DNA of 64,000 nucleotides from CAZRHR01 sp964578885. GTDB taxonomy: Bacteria; Bacteroidota; Bacteroidia; CAIKAF01. A model generated the notes under the pieces. The model had not been told where the DNA came from, did not search any database, and was given only the letters and a program-made list of their open reading frames with translations. Below, piece after piece: positions 15,061 through 24,759 of this stretch; within the stretch, counting starts at the first letter, position 1, and each line of letters opens with the position of its first letter. Location of the stretch: contig CAZOEO010000006.1 of the NCBI GenBank assembly GCA_964578885.1, positions 76,911 to 140,910 of the forward strand, written 5' to 3'. The translations under genes and the position numbers were made by a program.

Positions 15061-16913
15061 GACTTCATCCATTTTCGAACCTGCACACCTTGTGGATGCA
15101 TGAACATCATGAAATATACGCCGGACGGCAAATGATCTACACGAATGTCCAGGTCGGTCAGTCCTGAGGTGAACCACTCACCTACTTGCTTTCCGGAACT
15201 GGCCGCCATGCAAACAACCCTGCTGGTTTCAGCAGGCATTTTCAAATGAAGGAAACGGTCTGCCGGAGTAGGAAACACGCGAAAACGAGTGGCATCTTCT
15301 GTTTCCACCAATCCTGTAGCGCAATTTATCACCTGAAACGTTTCGGGGCGCTGTACCACGCAACCATCTGTAGTCGTGAAGGAATAGGTTAAGGTAACAG
15401 CGCCGGATAATCCTTGCGTATTCCATACATCAGATGCAACACCCTGGCCGGAAAACACACCGCCCACAGGAGAAGCACTCAATGTAATCAGTGAATCTGC
15501 ACAAACGTTTCCTGCAGGTGTCGTCCAGGTTAAAGCAGGAATCGCATACTGGTTAATCCATACAGAATCCAAGGCCACACCGCAGCTGCCCGGCGCCGTT
15601 ACTTCCACGCTGATCCATCCTGGCTGACTCACCCAAATCCGGGACTGTTGTCCCACCACTTGCCCTTGTTTTTTCCACCGAATCTGCAAACTCGGATGAG
15701 CCGGCGTTTGCAATAATACGGAATCCTGCAAGCCACAAATAGCCAACACAGATTGATTGGTAAAAATACTCGCAACGGGCAAACAAGTGTCCGGCTGGAT
15801 TTTCAAGATGGTTCCTGCCTGAGAATTTAAAACGTACAACTCGCCATATCCATCCGTTCCAATGGCGGGAAAAAATCCGGAGGCCGTGTTGAGGATATCC
15901 GTTTGGTAACCGCCCGCGCCATTCGGATAGGTTTGACGAAAAATTCCGGAACAATAGTCCGTGAATAAATACTTTCCATATAAAGCGGCATACAAACCAC
16001 CCCGATACACTACACCACCGGTGACGCTACATCCATTCGACTGGTTGTTGGCATACACGTATGTGGGAAAGTAAAAACTGGCTTGTGGTCCGCAGCCATT
16101 GGTATTGAAGGCCGCATTTCCTTCATAACAGCGCCAGCCATAGTTTAAGCCAGCGGCACCTGCATTGGCCCGATTTATTTCTTCCCAACTGTTCTGCCCA
16201 ACGTCGCCGCTCCATAAATCCCCCGTGAGAGGATCGAAGGAAAAACGCCAGGGATTCCGAAGACCCAAGGCCCAAATTTCCGGCGCATAAGTACTTTGTC
16301 CCACAAATGGATTATCGTAGGGAATGCTATATCCCTGATTACCTTGAACATCTATTCGCAAAAACTTTCCCAGCAGAGACGCGGTGTTTTGCCCTTGATT
16401 TTGAGGATCGTTGGCAGAACCGCCATCGCCTGAACCAATGTACAAATAGCCATCCGGCCCAAAAGCCAAATGTCCGCCGTTATGATTCGCAAAAGGCTGG
16501 GTAATGGTGAGCAGTATTTCTTCAGAAGTTGGGTCTCCCGCCAATGGATTGGTTGAGGATCGCAAAAACCGGGAAATGCGGGTATGTCCCGTGACATTGT
16601 CGGTATAATTCACATAAAATCTGCCTGTTTGCCAATAATCCGGTGGAAAAGCGAGCCCCAACAAACCCCGTTCGCTGCCGGAAGCCGACACCCGATCGCT
16701 TAAATCGATAAACGGCGCAGGTAAAACAGAACCATCTAACCTGACCATGCGCACCAAACCTCTTTGTTGAACGACATACATCAAGGTATCCTGCGGCATG
16801 GAGACCAAATTAATGGGCGCAGAAAAGCCGGAGGCAAACGTTTGAAAACTTAAAGTTTGTGACTTTCCTTCTATTGCAAAAAGAAAGGAAAAGATCCATA
16901 TCCATTTTTTCAT
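15057..16913 (-). CDS. PQQ-dependent sugar dehydrogenase-like beta-propeller with T9SS sorting domain
   Basis: 618 aa. Signal peptide MKKWIWIFSFLFAIEGKSQ. The body matches the soluble glucose dehydrogenase/Hhip-like propeller: ERGLLGLAFPPDY, NHNGGHLAFGPDGYLYIGSG, GLRNPWRFSFDP, GDLWSGDVGQNSWEEIN. An immunoglobulin-like region follows (about 400-540), and the end (FRVFPTPADRFLHLKM, then LPSGVYFMMFM) is a type A sorting domain. It probably oxidises aldoses, or is a non-catalytic homologue, outside the cell. It overlaps both neighbours by 4 bp (ATGA), making a compact operon with permease and CPBP protease. Confidence 0.85.
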   Translation of the reverse strand: MKKWIWIFSFLFAIEGKSQTLSFQTFASGFSAPINLVSMPQDTLMYVVQQRGLVRMVRLDGSVLPAPFIDLSDRVSASGSERGLLGLAFPPDYWQTGRFYVNYTDNVTGHTRISRFLRSSTNPLAGDPTSEEILLTITQPFANHNGGHLAFGPDGYLYIGSGDGGSANDPQNQGQNTASLLGKFLRIDVQGNQGYSIPYDNPFVGQSTYAPEIWALGLRNPWRFSFDPLTGDLWSGDVGQNSWEEINRANAGAAGLNYGWRCYEGNAAFNTNGCGPQASFYFPTYVYANNQSNGCSVTGGVVYRGGLYAALYGKYLFTDYCSGIFRQTYPNGAGGYQTDILNTASGFFPAIGTDGYGELYVLNSQAGTILKIQPDTCLPVASIFTNQSVLAICGLQDSVLLQTPAHPSLQIRWKKQGQVVGQQSRIWVSQPGWISVEVTAPGSCGVALDSVWINQYAIPALTWTTPAGNVCADSLITLSASPVGGVFSGQGVASDVWNTQGLSGAVTLTYSFTTTDGCVVQRPETFQVINCATGLVETEDATRFRVFPTPADRFLHLKMPAETSRVVCMAASSGKQVGEWFTSGLTDLDIRVDHLPSGVYFMMFMHPQGVQVRKWMKS

Positions 16914-18331
16914 GAAGCTTTGTTCCAATAATACCAAAAAGGAATTCCGGTGGCCATCAATCCCAAACCTGCCAGGGCATTCATGGGATCTTGCAAGATG
17001 GAAACCCCCACTAAAAAGATACAAAAAATAACAAAGACAGCCGGCAGTATGGGATAACCAGGGACTTTGAACGGTCTGGGCGCGTCGGGCATTTTTTTCC
17101 GCAGCACAAACACCCCAAATGCTCCGGCACCATAAAAAATAAAGGCGGCAAAAACCAACATATCGGTAAGCGCGTCGAAACTTCCGGAAAATACCAGCAT
17201 AGAAGACCAGGCCACTTGCAAAAACAAGGCGCGAGAAGGTGTTTTATACTTTTCGTGCACTTCGCCTACGCTTTTAAAAAACAATCCATCGCCTGCCATC
17301 GCAAAATAAATCCGGGGTGCACCCAAAATGGTGGTGTTGGTACTGTTCAACGTACTAAGCAAGATTAAAGCTGAAATGGCTAAAGCGCCACCTGTGCCCA
17401 AAAAGGTTCGAACCACTTCTACTGCTGCAATTTTTCCTTCCGGAATAGTTCCTAATTCGGCCACGGGCAACACATACAAATAAGCGGCATTGGCCAAAAC
17501 ATACACCAACATCACGAAAATGGTTCCTAAAATCAGGGCGCGCGGAATGGTTTTATACGGATTTCGGACCTCACCGCCCAAAAAACCAATGGTATTCCAG
17601 CCTTCATACGCCCAAAACGCTTGCATTAATCCGGCAAAAAACAAACCGAAAAGTCCCGTGCCCAGCAAAGAATCTGCCGGTGGATGAGGCGTACTGCTTT
17701 CTGCCACATGTCCCCATTGCCCATCTGACCAACCAAAACTCAGTAAGGTGACCAATAAAATGCAGATGACGACCGAACTCGCCATTATGCCGGACAAACG
17801 ACCGCCATGCTTTACACCGAAATGATTCACCGTGGCCAATAAAAGGAGTAAACCCACCGTGAGGAATTTTACCTGGAAATTTTTCAGGGGAGCTAGGCCA
17901 AGGAAAGTAAACGTTTCCCATGCCTCAGGAACAGGCCATTGGGGTAAAAAAACCGCCAAACTTTCTCCAAAAATATAAGCCACAGAAGCCGCAGTGGCAC
18001 TTTGAATAACGGCAAATGAGCTCCAGCCGTAGAAAAAAGCAAAAAACCGGCCGTACATTCTTTTAAAATACACATACTGACCTCCGGGTTCAGCAATGAT
18101 TCCGGCCACTTCGGCATTGGTTAAAGCCCCCATAAGCGTAATAAGTCCGGCCAACACCCAGCAGGCCAACACCCAATACCCATCGCCCAATAAATATGAC
18201 ATTGGAGCCGCTTTTTTAAACACCCCGGAGCCAATCATTGAACCAAACACCAGTGCAAAGGCGGTAAAACTGCCAATGCCCTGAATCAATTGTTTATTTC
18301 CTTTTTCCACGAAAACCTGCTTATCGCCCAA
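16910..18331 (-). CDS. APC-family amino-acid permease
   Basis: 473 aa with about 12 membrane helices. The N-terminal SFTAFALVFGSMIGSGVFKK is the substrate-binding unwound helix 1 (GSMIGSGVF) of APC amino-acid/polyamine transporters; EPGGQYVYFKRMYG and AYEGWNTIGFLGGEVRNPYK are also typical. No ATG occurs before residue 32. The likely start is TTG 18331, with GTG 18310 as alternative, because a stop lies four codons upstream of the TTG. Substrate cannot be told. It is the first gene of the overlapping operon with the sugar dehydrogenase and CPBP protease. Confidence 0.88.
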   Translation of the reverse strand: MGDKQVFVEKGNKQLIQGIGSFTAFALVFGSMIGSGVFKKAAPMSYLLGDGYWVLACWVLAGLITLMGALTNAEVAGIIAEPGGQYVYFKRMYGRFFAFFYGWSSFAVIQSATAASVAYIFGESLAVFLPQWPVPEAWETFTFLGLAPLKNFQVKFLTVGLLLLLATVNHFGVKHGGRLSGIMASSVVICILLVTLLSFGWSDGQWGHVAESSTPHPPADSLLGTGLFGLFFAGLMQAFWAYEGWNTIGFLGGEVRNPYKTIPRALILGTIFVMLVYVLANAAYLYVLPVAELGTIPEGKIAAVEVVRTFLGTGGALAISALILLSTLNSTNTTILGAPRIYFAMAGDGLFFKSVGEVHEKYKTPSRALFLQVAWSSMLVFSGSFDALTDMLVFAAFIFYGAGAFGVFVLRKKMPDAPRPFKVPGYPILPAVFVIFCIFLVGVSILQDPMNALAGLGLMATGIPFWYYWNKAS

Positions 18332-18361
18332 AGGTAATATTTACCGCTTGTAAGGTCATGC

Positions 18362-20827
18362 TCAGGACGGATCTACATCAAATTGTACTTCAGACACATT
18401 TTTCTCCTGACGCTGCAACATGTCCAATGCATACCAAAGCCTTTGCTTTACGGGCGCAGGCGATTGACTTCTGGGAATACGCACCAGCCATTGACAAATA
18501 AATTTATTTCGCACCCTTGCCACAGATGGGGTGATGGGACCATCTACCCGAACATCGGGAAGATACTCTGCGATGAACCGGGAAAACAAACTGGCATCCG
18601 ACTTTAATTTCTCGGGCAGCCTATGCCTGAAGGTAATTTTAATGAGTCGGGTAAAAGGAGGGAAATGAAATTTCTGACGTTCCAGCAATTCTTCCTGCAG
18701 CCAAGGTAAATATTGATGTTGTTGGGTGGCCAGAATCACGGGATGCGTAGGCGCAAAAGTTTGAATCAGCACTTTAGATTTTTGTCCCCGTCGACCTGCA
18801 CGGCCTCCCACTTGAGCAAACATTTGTGCGGAACGTTCAGATGCACGAAAATCCGGAAAATACATCAGTTGATCCGCAAATAATATACTGACCAACGCCA
18901 CATGACTAAAATCCAATCCCTTCACAATCATTTGCGTACCTACCAACACATCCGTTTCCCGATTTTCAAAACGAGAAAAAATGTCTTGTAAAGCTGTTTT
19001 CTTTCGCGTTGTATCCAGATCCACCCGATCTACCCGCGCCTCGGGCAAATGCCCAACCAATTGTTCTTCCACGCGTTCCGTGCCAAAGCCCACATTTTTA
19101 AAAGACGTAGTTCCGCAAGATGGACATCTGGACATCAGAGCGACTCCATACCCGCAGGCATGGCATTGCAGTTCACGTTTCTGCTTGTGAAAGGTCAGGG
19201 ATATATCGCAATGCGGGCATTCCGGAACAAATCCACATGCCTGACATTGCAGGGAATGTGAAAATCCACGGCGGTTTTGAAACAAAATCACCTGATTTTT
19301 CCGGGAAAGGGTGTCTTTCATTTCCTTGAGCAAAGGAGCAGAAAAGGGTGGAATAAAGCCTCCCATTTGCTGTTCACGCTTCAAATCTATGATCTGCACC
19401 TCCGGCAAGGCGCCGTCGCCAAACCGTTGCGGCAATTCTACCAAAGAAAAATGCCCTTGTTGAACATGAAACCAGGCTTCGGCTGAAGGCGTCGCAGAAC
19501 CAAGTAAAATGGGAATTTGCAGCTTTTTCCCCAGGTATAAAGCGGCGTCCCGTGCATGATAACGCGGACTGGGATCGTGTTGCTTATAACTGGCATCGTG
19601 TTCCTCGTCGATTACAATAAGTCCCGGACGAGGCAAAGGCAGCATGAGTGCACTGCGTGCACCCAAAATTAAAAATCCTCGAACACGCTCCGGACGCTGA
19701 ATTTGTTGCCAAACGGTGGCACGTTCCCCATCGGACAAGCGGCTGTGATACACCAACACATCGTCCGGAAGGCGCTTGCGAATACGTTCGACCATTTGGG
19801 TGGTCAGAGAAATTTCGGGTAAAAGCCAAAGCACATCTTTTCCCGATGCGAGCGTATGCCGGGTGAGGTGTAAGTAAATTTCCGTTTTCCCGCTACCGGT
19901 AACGCCATATAAATAGAGTGGCTTTTCAAATGAAAGCGAACCAAGACACAGATCCAATACCTGTTGCTGTTCCGCTGACAAATCCGGCCAAACTTCTTCT
20001 GCGCCCTCCAATCCCTCGGGGAGGCGCGATTCCTTGCATAAAATTTTTTTCTCCAGCAAAGCAGGTACGGCCGTCATATGTCCACCCAATACATACTTTA
20101 ACCGGTCAGAAGAAATCCATTGTTTTTCGCCCTGAAACCAACCTGAATGGGGCAAAAAAAGCATGAGGGCTTCCTGCTGTTTGGGACTGCGGTTCAGTTT
20201 CGACATGGCCATTTCCATGTCTTCTTCCGAAACAAGGTCAGGATGAATGGCGTACCAAAGAGTTTTGCGTGCTTTTACCTTTTCCTTCAACTGCACACCG
20301 GTACGAATCCATCCGCGAATCTGCATTTGAGAAATAAGTCTGGCTGGGGATTGCAGTCCGGTAATGGCCATCACTTCCTGATACGTAAGCACAGGCTGAA
20401 TGGAAAGTGCTTCCCAGATTAAAAATGCCTGGTCGCTCAGTTCATCGGGCGAAGGAACTTCGTCTCCTTTCTCCAGTGTGGAACCCGCTTCGAGTCGTAA
20501 AGCGGAAGGCACAGCGGCCAGATACACCTCGCCGGGCATCGCCATATAATATTGGGTAAGCCAGTCCCAAAAAGGGAGCCACGCAGGCCGGACGATTGGC
20601 ACTTCGTCTACCACCTCCAGTAAATCCTTGATTTTCATTCCGGCGGGCGGACTCACAAAATCGGTGACGCAAAGCGCGGTATAAATTTTTCCCGGCCCCA
20701 CCGACACCATCACCCGTTTTCCCACCAGCGAAGACGAGGTAGCCTTATTGGCCGGCAATCTGTAGGTTAGCCGGTAGGGCAATGCCAAAGGCACCACCAC
20801 TTCCACACATCTCGCCTCGGCCATCAT
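18362..20827 (-). CDS. priA: Primosomal protein N' (replication restart helicase PriA)
   Basis: 821 aa, near the usual PriA length. Order seen: N-terminal 3'-DNA-binding domain (VVVPLALPYRLTYRLP), Walker A GVTGSGKTEIYL about 308, DEEH box about 407, then the zinc-binding insertion with paired Cys motifs (CQACGFVPECPHC, CHACG, CPSCG), and helicase motifs ending GGRAGRRGQ. PriA recognises abandoned forks and reloads DnaB. Two adjacent ATG codons exist; the first (20827) is used. It lies 3 bp downstream of pfkA and may be co-transcribed. Confidence 0.97.
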   Translation of the reverse strand: MMAEARCVEVVVPLALPYRLTYRLPANKATSSSLVGKRVMVSVGPGKIYTALCVTDFVSPPAGMKIKDLLEVVDEVPIVRPAWLPFWDWLTQYYMAMPGEVYLAAVPSALRLEAGSTLEKGDEVPSPDELSDQAFLIWEALSIQPVLTYQEVMAITGLQSPARLISQMQIRGWIRTGVQLKEKVKARKTLWYAIHPDLVSEEDMEMAMSKLNRSPKQQEALMLFLPHSGWFQGEKQWISSDRLKYVLGGHMTAVPALLEKKILCKESRLPEGLEGAEEVWPDLSAEQQQVLDLCLGSLSFEKPLYLYGVTGSGKTEIYLHLTRHTLASGKDVLWLLPEISLTTQMVERIRKRLPDDVLVYHSRLSDGERATVWQQIQRPERVRGFLILGARSALMLPLPRPGLIVIDEEHDASYKQHDPSPRYHARDAALYLGKKLQIPILLGSATPSAEAWFHVQQGHFSLVELPQRFGDGALPEVQIIDLKREQQMGGFIPPFSAPLLKEMKDTLSRKNQVILFQNRRGFSHSLQCQACGFVPECPHCDISLTFHKQKRELQCHACGYGVALMSRCPSCGTTSFKNVGFGTERVEEQLVGHLPEARVDRVDLDTTRKKTALQDIFSRFENRETDVLVGTQMIVKGLDFSHVALVSILFADQLMYFPDFRASERSAQMFAQVGGRAGRRGQKSKVLIQTFAPTHPVILATQQHQYLPWLQEELLERQKFHFPPFTRLIKITFRHRLPEKLKSDASLFSRFIAEYLPDVRVDGPITPSVARVRNKFICQWLVRIPRSQSPAPVKQRLWYALDMLQRQEKNVSEVQFDVDPS

Positions 20828-20830
20828 GAC

Positions 20831-21817
20831 TTACATAGAAAGAATTTCAGCCATTTTTACCAAATTGAAATTCACTTTCCCTTCGTCTTTAATGGCCTGG
20901 CTAAAAGGAGTATAAGCAACCTGTCCGTGGACTTCGCCAATCATAATACCCTTACGGCCCCGGGCCAAAGCTTCCACTGCTTCGTAACCCAACCGGCTGG
21001 CCAACATTCGATCAGCGGCAGTTGGTTTTCCTCCCCGTTGCATATGACCTAAAATGGACACTTTGGTCTCATAGTACTGGAAACGCTCTTGTACCATTTT
21101 GGCCAATTGGTACGCGCCGCCGCTTTCATCGCCTTCGGCTACCAAAATAATGCAGGAAGTTTTATTGTGCATCCATCCTCTTTCAAGGGATACAATAAGT
21201 TGATCTACATAGGTTTTTGTTTCTGGAATCAGGATGGCCTCTGCACCTACGCCTATGCCGGAAGCCAGGGCAATCATCCCGGAGTCACGTCCCATCACTT
21301 CCACGAAAAAAAGTCGGTCGTGAGACGCCGCCGTGTCCCGAATTTTGTCCACCGCATCTATGACGGTGTTTATGGCCGTATCGAAGCCGATGGTAAAATC
21401 CGTGCCACTTAAATCATTGTCAATGGTACCAGGGCAGCCGACCATTCGGATATCGGGATATTCTTTCATGAAGACATCGGCACCGGTAAATGTTCCGTCA
21501 CCACCTATGGCCACTACCGCATCAATCTCATATTTACGCAGTTGTTCATAGGCCAGCTTTCGGCCTTCCGGAGTTCTAAATTCCTGGCTACGGGCGGTTT
21601 TCAATATGGTACCCCCTCGTTGAAGAATGTTGGATACAGAGTGTGAATCCATTTCAAAAATATCTCCGGCCACCATGCCGCTATATCCGCGGCGAATCCC
21701 ATATACTTTGAATCCATTAAACAATCCGGTTCTCACCACCGCACGAACGCAGGCATTCATGCCCGGCGCATCTCCACCGGATGTAAACACCGCAATATTT
21801 CGGATATCCTTTATCAT
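20831..21817 (-). CDS. pfkA: ATP-dependent 6-phosphofructokinase
   Basis: 328 aa, the normal length of bacterial PfkA. Motifs: FTSGGDAPGMNACVRA (ATP site), GYSGM, GGDGTFTGA, PGTIDNDLSGTD with the catalytic Asp in TIDND, VEVMGRDSG and GHMQRGG. It phosphorylates fructose-6-phosphate in glycolysis. A longer open frame upstream is rejected because homologues start just before IRNIAVFTSGGD. A TACCTTTG element lies about 90 nt upstream, so its leader is comparatively long. Confidence 0.97.
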   Translation of the reverse strand: MIKDIRNIAVFTSGGDAPGMNACVRAVVRTGLFNGFKVYGIRRGYSGMVAGDIFEMDSHSVSNILQRGGTILKTARSQEFRTPEGRKLAYEQLRKYEIDAVVAIGGDGTFTGADVFMKEYPDIRMVGCPGTIDNDLSGTDFTIGFDTAINTVIDAVDKIRDTAASHDRLFFVEVMGRDSGMIALASGIGVGAEAILIPETKTYVDQLIVSLERGWMHNKTSCIILVAEGDESGGAYQLAKMVQERFQYYETKVSILGHMQRGGKPTAADRMLASRLGYEAVEALARGRKGIMIGEVHGQVAYTPFSQAIKDEGKVNFNLVKMAEILSM

Positions 21818-21906
21818 TATGCAATTAAATAGAAACGATTCATTCATGCTTTCCTGCGCATTCACGCTGACCCTAAAAAGGGTTACGATAGCATCCGTTT
21901 GTAAAA

Positions 21907-21914
21907 CAAAGGTA
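21907..21914 (-). promoter_or_regulatory. Predicted -7 element for pfkA
   Basis: TACCTTTG on the minus strand, 89 nt upstream of the pfkA ATG. No good -33 box is seen at the expected spacing. Confidence 0.4.
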
Positions 21915-21972
21915 CATCTTCCCTGTCTTAAAAACATGGGAAAAAGTAAAACCAAATGTAAAAAAATGACGC

Positions 21973-22458
21973 CTAAAGGCACTTAAAATAATCGAACGGC
22001 TCCTTGCAATCCTGGCATTGATACATGGCTTTGCAGGCCGTGGAACCAAACTGACTTTTTAGTTCGGTATGGGTGGATCCGCACTGAGGACATTTCACAT
22101 GTCGTGTTTTTCCCAACAAAGCCGCTTTGTCGGCGGAACCTTCCGGTGGAGCAATGCCAAATTTCCGAAGTTTTTCCCTTGCTTCCTCACTCATCCAGTC
22201 GGTGGTCCAGGGCGGATGAATCTGCTGTATGATGCGAAAAGACTGAATTCCTTTTCTTTTAAACATCCGTTTGATATCTTCCTCGATGGTATTCATGGCG
22301 GGACAGCCTGAGTAAGTCGGTGTAATCACCACTTCGACCGCGCCATCTTCTGCTATTTTCACATCCCTTAAAACACCTAAATCGGAAATCGAAAGTACCG
22401 GAATTTCAGGATCTTTCACCATTTCCAACCAATGACGAATCTGGTGGATATCTATCAC
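21973..22458 (-). CDS. paaD: Phenylacetyl-CoA epoxidase assembly protein PaaD
   Basis: 161 aa. The N-terminal MIP18-like domain has DPEIPVLSISDLG and TPTYSGCPAM; the C-terminus carries a zinc ribbon (CPQCGST, CKAMYQCQDCKEPF). PaaD is required for the PaaABCE monooxygenase, probably for iron or cluster delivery. Start is one of two consecutive GTG codons: 22458 is chosen because it overlaps the paaC stop as GTGA; 22461 is possible. Last gene of the paaABCD group. Confidence 0.93.
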   Translation of the reverse strand: MIDIHQIRHWLEMVKDPEIPVLSISDLGVLRDVKIAEDGAVEVVITPTYSGCPAMNTIEEDIKRMFKRKGIQSFRIIQQIHPPWTTDWMSEEAREKLRKFGIAPPEGSADKAALLGKTRHVKCPQCGSTHTELKSQFGSTACKAMYQCQDCKEPFDYFKCL

Positions 22459-23207
22459 CACTGAGCGCCGGGATAAGTTTTAGGTAAAAATTGCATTTCG
22501 GCTAAAATATAGCCGAGCCATTCGGTATGTATACCGTGTGCACTTCCTGTTTTGTAAGGCACTTCCAAAGGAACCGGGATTCCTGCTTCACACATCACCT
22601 GGCGAACTCTTTCCCACCAAATGTCTTTAACGGCATGTTCACCCGGCCATCCTGCCTGTTGCGCTTCTTCTGCAAAAGTCTCTTCCAGCCATTCTCCGGC
22701 ATAGTTCCACACAAAAGGAAGGGCTTCCACCATTTTGGATTTCGAAACTTCGGTGCCATTCCCCAGGCGAATGACCCATTCGGAAGACCATTTCAAGTGA
22801 TATTTTACCTCTTTGAGAGATTTTTGAGCAATTCCTGCCACATCCGGATGCTCGTGTTGGGTCAGCAAAGTGAGATAGGCTTCGTGCCAGGCGTCGAAAA
22901 AAAACTGCCGCCAGATTGTTTGAGCCCAGTTTCCATTTGGAATTTCTGTCAACAGAAAATTGGTAAATTCCCTTTCGTTCCGCTCAAAGGCAAAAGCATC
23001 TTCGTGGGAAAAAGTGGGATGCAGGTTAGCCGCCAGGGTGTACCAGTTTCGGGCCTGACCAATTAAATCGAGGGCAATGTTGCTTAATGCAATATCTTGT
23101 TCCAGCACAGGTCCGTGTCCGCACCATTCAGACAGGCGTTGACCTAAAATGAGTGCATGGTCTCCCAAACGGGTAATGGCAAAGAGAGGATAGGTCGTTT
23201 TATCCAT
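22455..23207 (-). CDS. paaC: Phenylacetyl-CoA epoxidase structural subunit PaaC
   Basis: 250 aa. Ferritin-like fold: RLGDHALILGQRLSEWCG, ALSNIALDLIGQARNWY and LKEVKYHLKWSSEWVIRLG are characteristic. PaaC pairs with PaaA as the non-catalytic subunit of the complex that epoxidises the aromatic ring of phenylacetyl-CoA. It follows paaB by 2 bp and overlaps paaD by 4 bp, consistent with stoichiometric co-translation. Confidence 0.95.
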   Translation of the reverse strand: MDKTTYPLFAITRLGDHALILGQRLSEWCGHGPVLEQDIALSNIALDLIGQARNWYTLAANLHPTFSHEDAFAFERNEREFTNFLLTEIPNGNWAQTIWRQFFFDAWHEAYLTLLTQHEHPDVAGIAQKSLKEVKYHLKWSSEWVIRLGNGTEVSKSKMVEALPFVWNYAGEWLEETFAEEAQQAGWPGEHAVKDIWWERVRQVMCEAGIPVPLEVPYKTGSAHGIHTEWLGYILAEMQFLPKTYPGAQW

Positions 23208-23209
23208 AA

Positions 23210-23497
23210 TTACATGTGCCCGATTTCTTTGGGGACTTCGTAAAAGGTCGGGTGGCGATAAATTTTGTCTTTGGCGGGTTCATACAGCATGTCGGCCTCC
23301 TGAGGGTCGGATGCAATAATGGCGGTGGAAGGCACCACCCAAAGACTCACGCCTTCGTTGCGGCGGCAATACACATCGCGTGCGTTCTCCACGGCCATTT
23401 CTGCATCGGCTGCATGAAGGCTTCCCACGTGTTTATGGGCGAGACCATTTTTACTTCGGATAAAAACCTCCCAAAGAGGCCAGGATTTTGCGCTCAT
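23210..23497 (-). CDS. paaB: Phenylacetyl-CoA epoxidase subunit PaaB
   Basis: 95 aa, usual size. WPLWEVFIRSKNGLAHKHVG at the start and ENARDVYCRRNEGVSLWVVP are the conserved PaaB blocks; the tail holds DKIYRHPTFYEVPKEIGHM. PaaB bridges PaaAC heterodimers in the epoxidase. It sits between paaA (16 bp gap) and paaC (2 bp gap). Confidence 0.95.
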   Translation of the reverse strand: MSAKSWPLWEVFIRSKNGLAHKHVGSLHAADAEMAVENARDVYCRRNEGVSLWVVPSTAIIASDPQEADMLYEPAKDKIYRHPTFYEVPKEIGHM

Positions 23498-23513
23498 GAA
23501 TATCGACTTAAGA

Positions 23514-24455
23514 TTAGGCTACGTCTTTTTTATTTTTTTTAGCGGCATGGGCCATGGCGGCTTCCCTTACCCAGGCGCCTTCTTCCCAGGCGGCTTTGCG
23601 CGCGGCGATGCGTTCTGCATTGCATGGACCTTTTCCGGAAACCACGCGATAGAACTCATTCCAGTCGATTTCGCCAAAATCATAATGTCCGCGGCTTTCG
23701 TTCCACTTTAAGTCAGGATCCGGCACAGTAAGACCGAGATATTGTATCTGAGGAATGGTTTTGTCCACAAACTCCTGACGCAGTTCGTCGTTGGTGAGTC
23801 TTTTAATTTTCCATTTCAAAGACTGGGCGGAGTTAGGAGAATCTGCGTCGGTGGGGCCAAACATCATGAGGGAGGGCCACCACCAACGGTTCAATGCATC
23901 CTGCGCCATGGCTTTTTGTTCGGGAGTTCCTTTGGCCAAAACGCACATGATTTCATAACCCTGGCGCTGGTGAAAACTTTCCTCTTTGCAAATTTTGACC
24001 ATTGCCCTGGCGTAAGGTCCATAAGAAGTGCGACAAAGCGCCACCTGATTGGTAATGGCGGCACCATCCACAAGCCAGCCAATGGCTCCCATGTCGGCCC
24101 AGGTGAGGGTCGGATAATTGAAAATGGAAGAATATTTGGCTTTGCCTTCGTGCAATTCCTCGAAAAGTGTGTCTCTATCCACACCAAGCGTTTCGGCGGC
24201 AGAATATAAATATAGCCCATGACCGGCTTCGTCCTGAACTTTAGCAAGTAGAGCTACTTTCCGCCGCAGGCTTGGCGCCCGGGTAATCCAGTTGGCTTCT
24301 GGCAGCATACCCACAATTTCGGAGTGAGCATGTTGGGCAATCTGACGAATATTGTTTTTGCGATAACCTTCCGGCATCCAGTCTTTGGCTTCAATTCGAA
24401 TTTCAGCATCAATTTTGGCCTGAAATGACTGCTCGGCTGCGTGTGTATTTTCCAT
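23514..24455 (-). CDS. paaA: Phenylacetyl-CoA epoxidase catalytic subunit PaaA
   Basis: 313 aa. Carries the di-iron ligands of bacterial multicomponent monooxygenases: AHSEIVGMLPE, KVQDEAGHGLYLYSAAE (E-x-x-H), KICKEESFHQRQGYE (E-x-x-H). It inserts oxygen into phenylacetyl-CoA, the first committed step of aerobic phenylacetate breakdown. The ATG at 24455 is preferred over an upstream TTG. First gene of paaABCD; the reductase gene paaE and later pathway genes (paaGHZ) are not in the window. Confidence 0.96.
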   Translation of the reverse strand: MENTHAAEQSFQAKIDAEIRIEAKDWMPEGYRKNNIRQIAQHAHSEIVGMLPEANWITRAPSLRRKVALLAKVQDEAGHGLYLYSAAETLGVDRDTLFEELHEGKAKYSSIFNYPTLTWADMGAIGWLVDGAAITNQVALCRTSYGPYARAMVKICKEESFHQRQGYEIMCVLAKGTPEQKAMAQDALNRWWWPSLMMFGPTDADSPNSAQSLKWKIKRLTNDELRQEFVDKTIPQIQYLGLTVPDPDLKWNESRGHYDFGEIDWNEFYRVVSGKGPCNAERIAARKAAWEEGAWVREAAMAHAAKKNKKDVA

Positions 24456-24482
24456 AGAGGAATAGTTAAAAACCAACTTTTA

Positions 24483-24490
24483 CAAAGTTA
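24483..24490 (-). promoter_or_regulatory. Predicted -7 element for the paaABCD operon
   Basis: TAACTTTG on the minus strand, 27 nt before the paaA ATG. No clear -33 box or operator repeat is seen. Confidence 0.45.
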
Positions 24491-24759
24491 CAAAAATCCA
24501 ACACGTACGAGGTGATTTTTGTTTGAAATCCAGGGGTAAAAGTGAGTTGATAGGAGCCCGTATGTTGCCGCAGTAATTTTGTTGGAATTTAAAAAAAACA
24601 TCCTTTTTCGATTTTTTTTCATGAAATTTCAAACAAATTCACCCTAAACTATACAAGTAATACCAAATCTTCATCATAAAGAATGTGCTTAATATTAGGC
24701 ACATGTAAAATACTAAAATTTATGCACCGGACTTTAATTTATGAGTCATCCCTAAGATT

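Noticed and set aside
17400..17420. tRNA-like GGTTCGAACC motif
   Set aside because: It lies within the permease coding frame and no cloverleaf can be built around it; no tRNA gene was found in the window.
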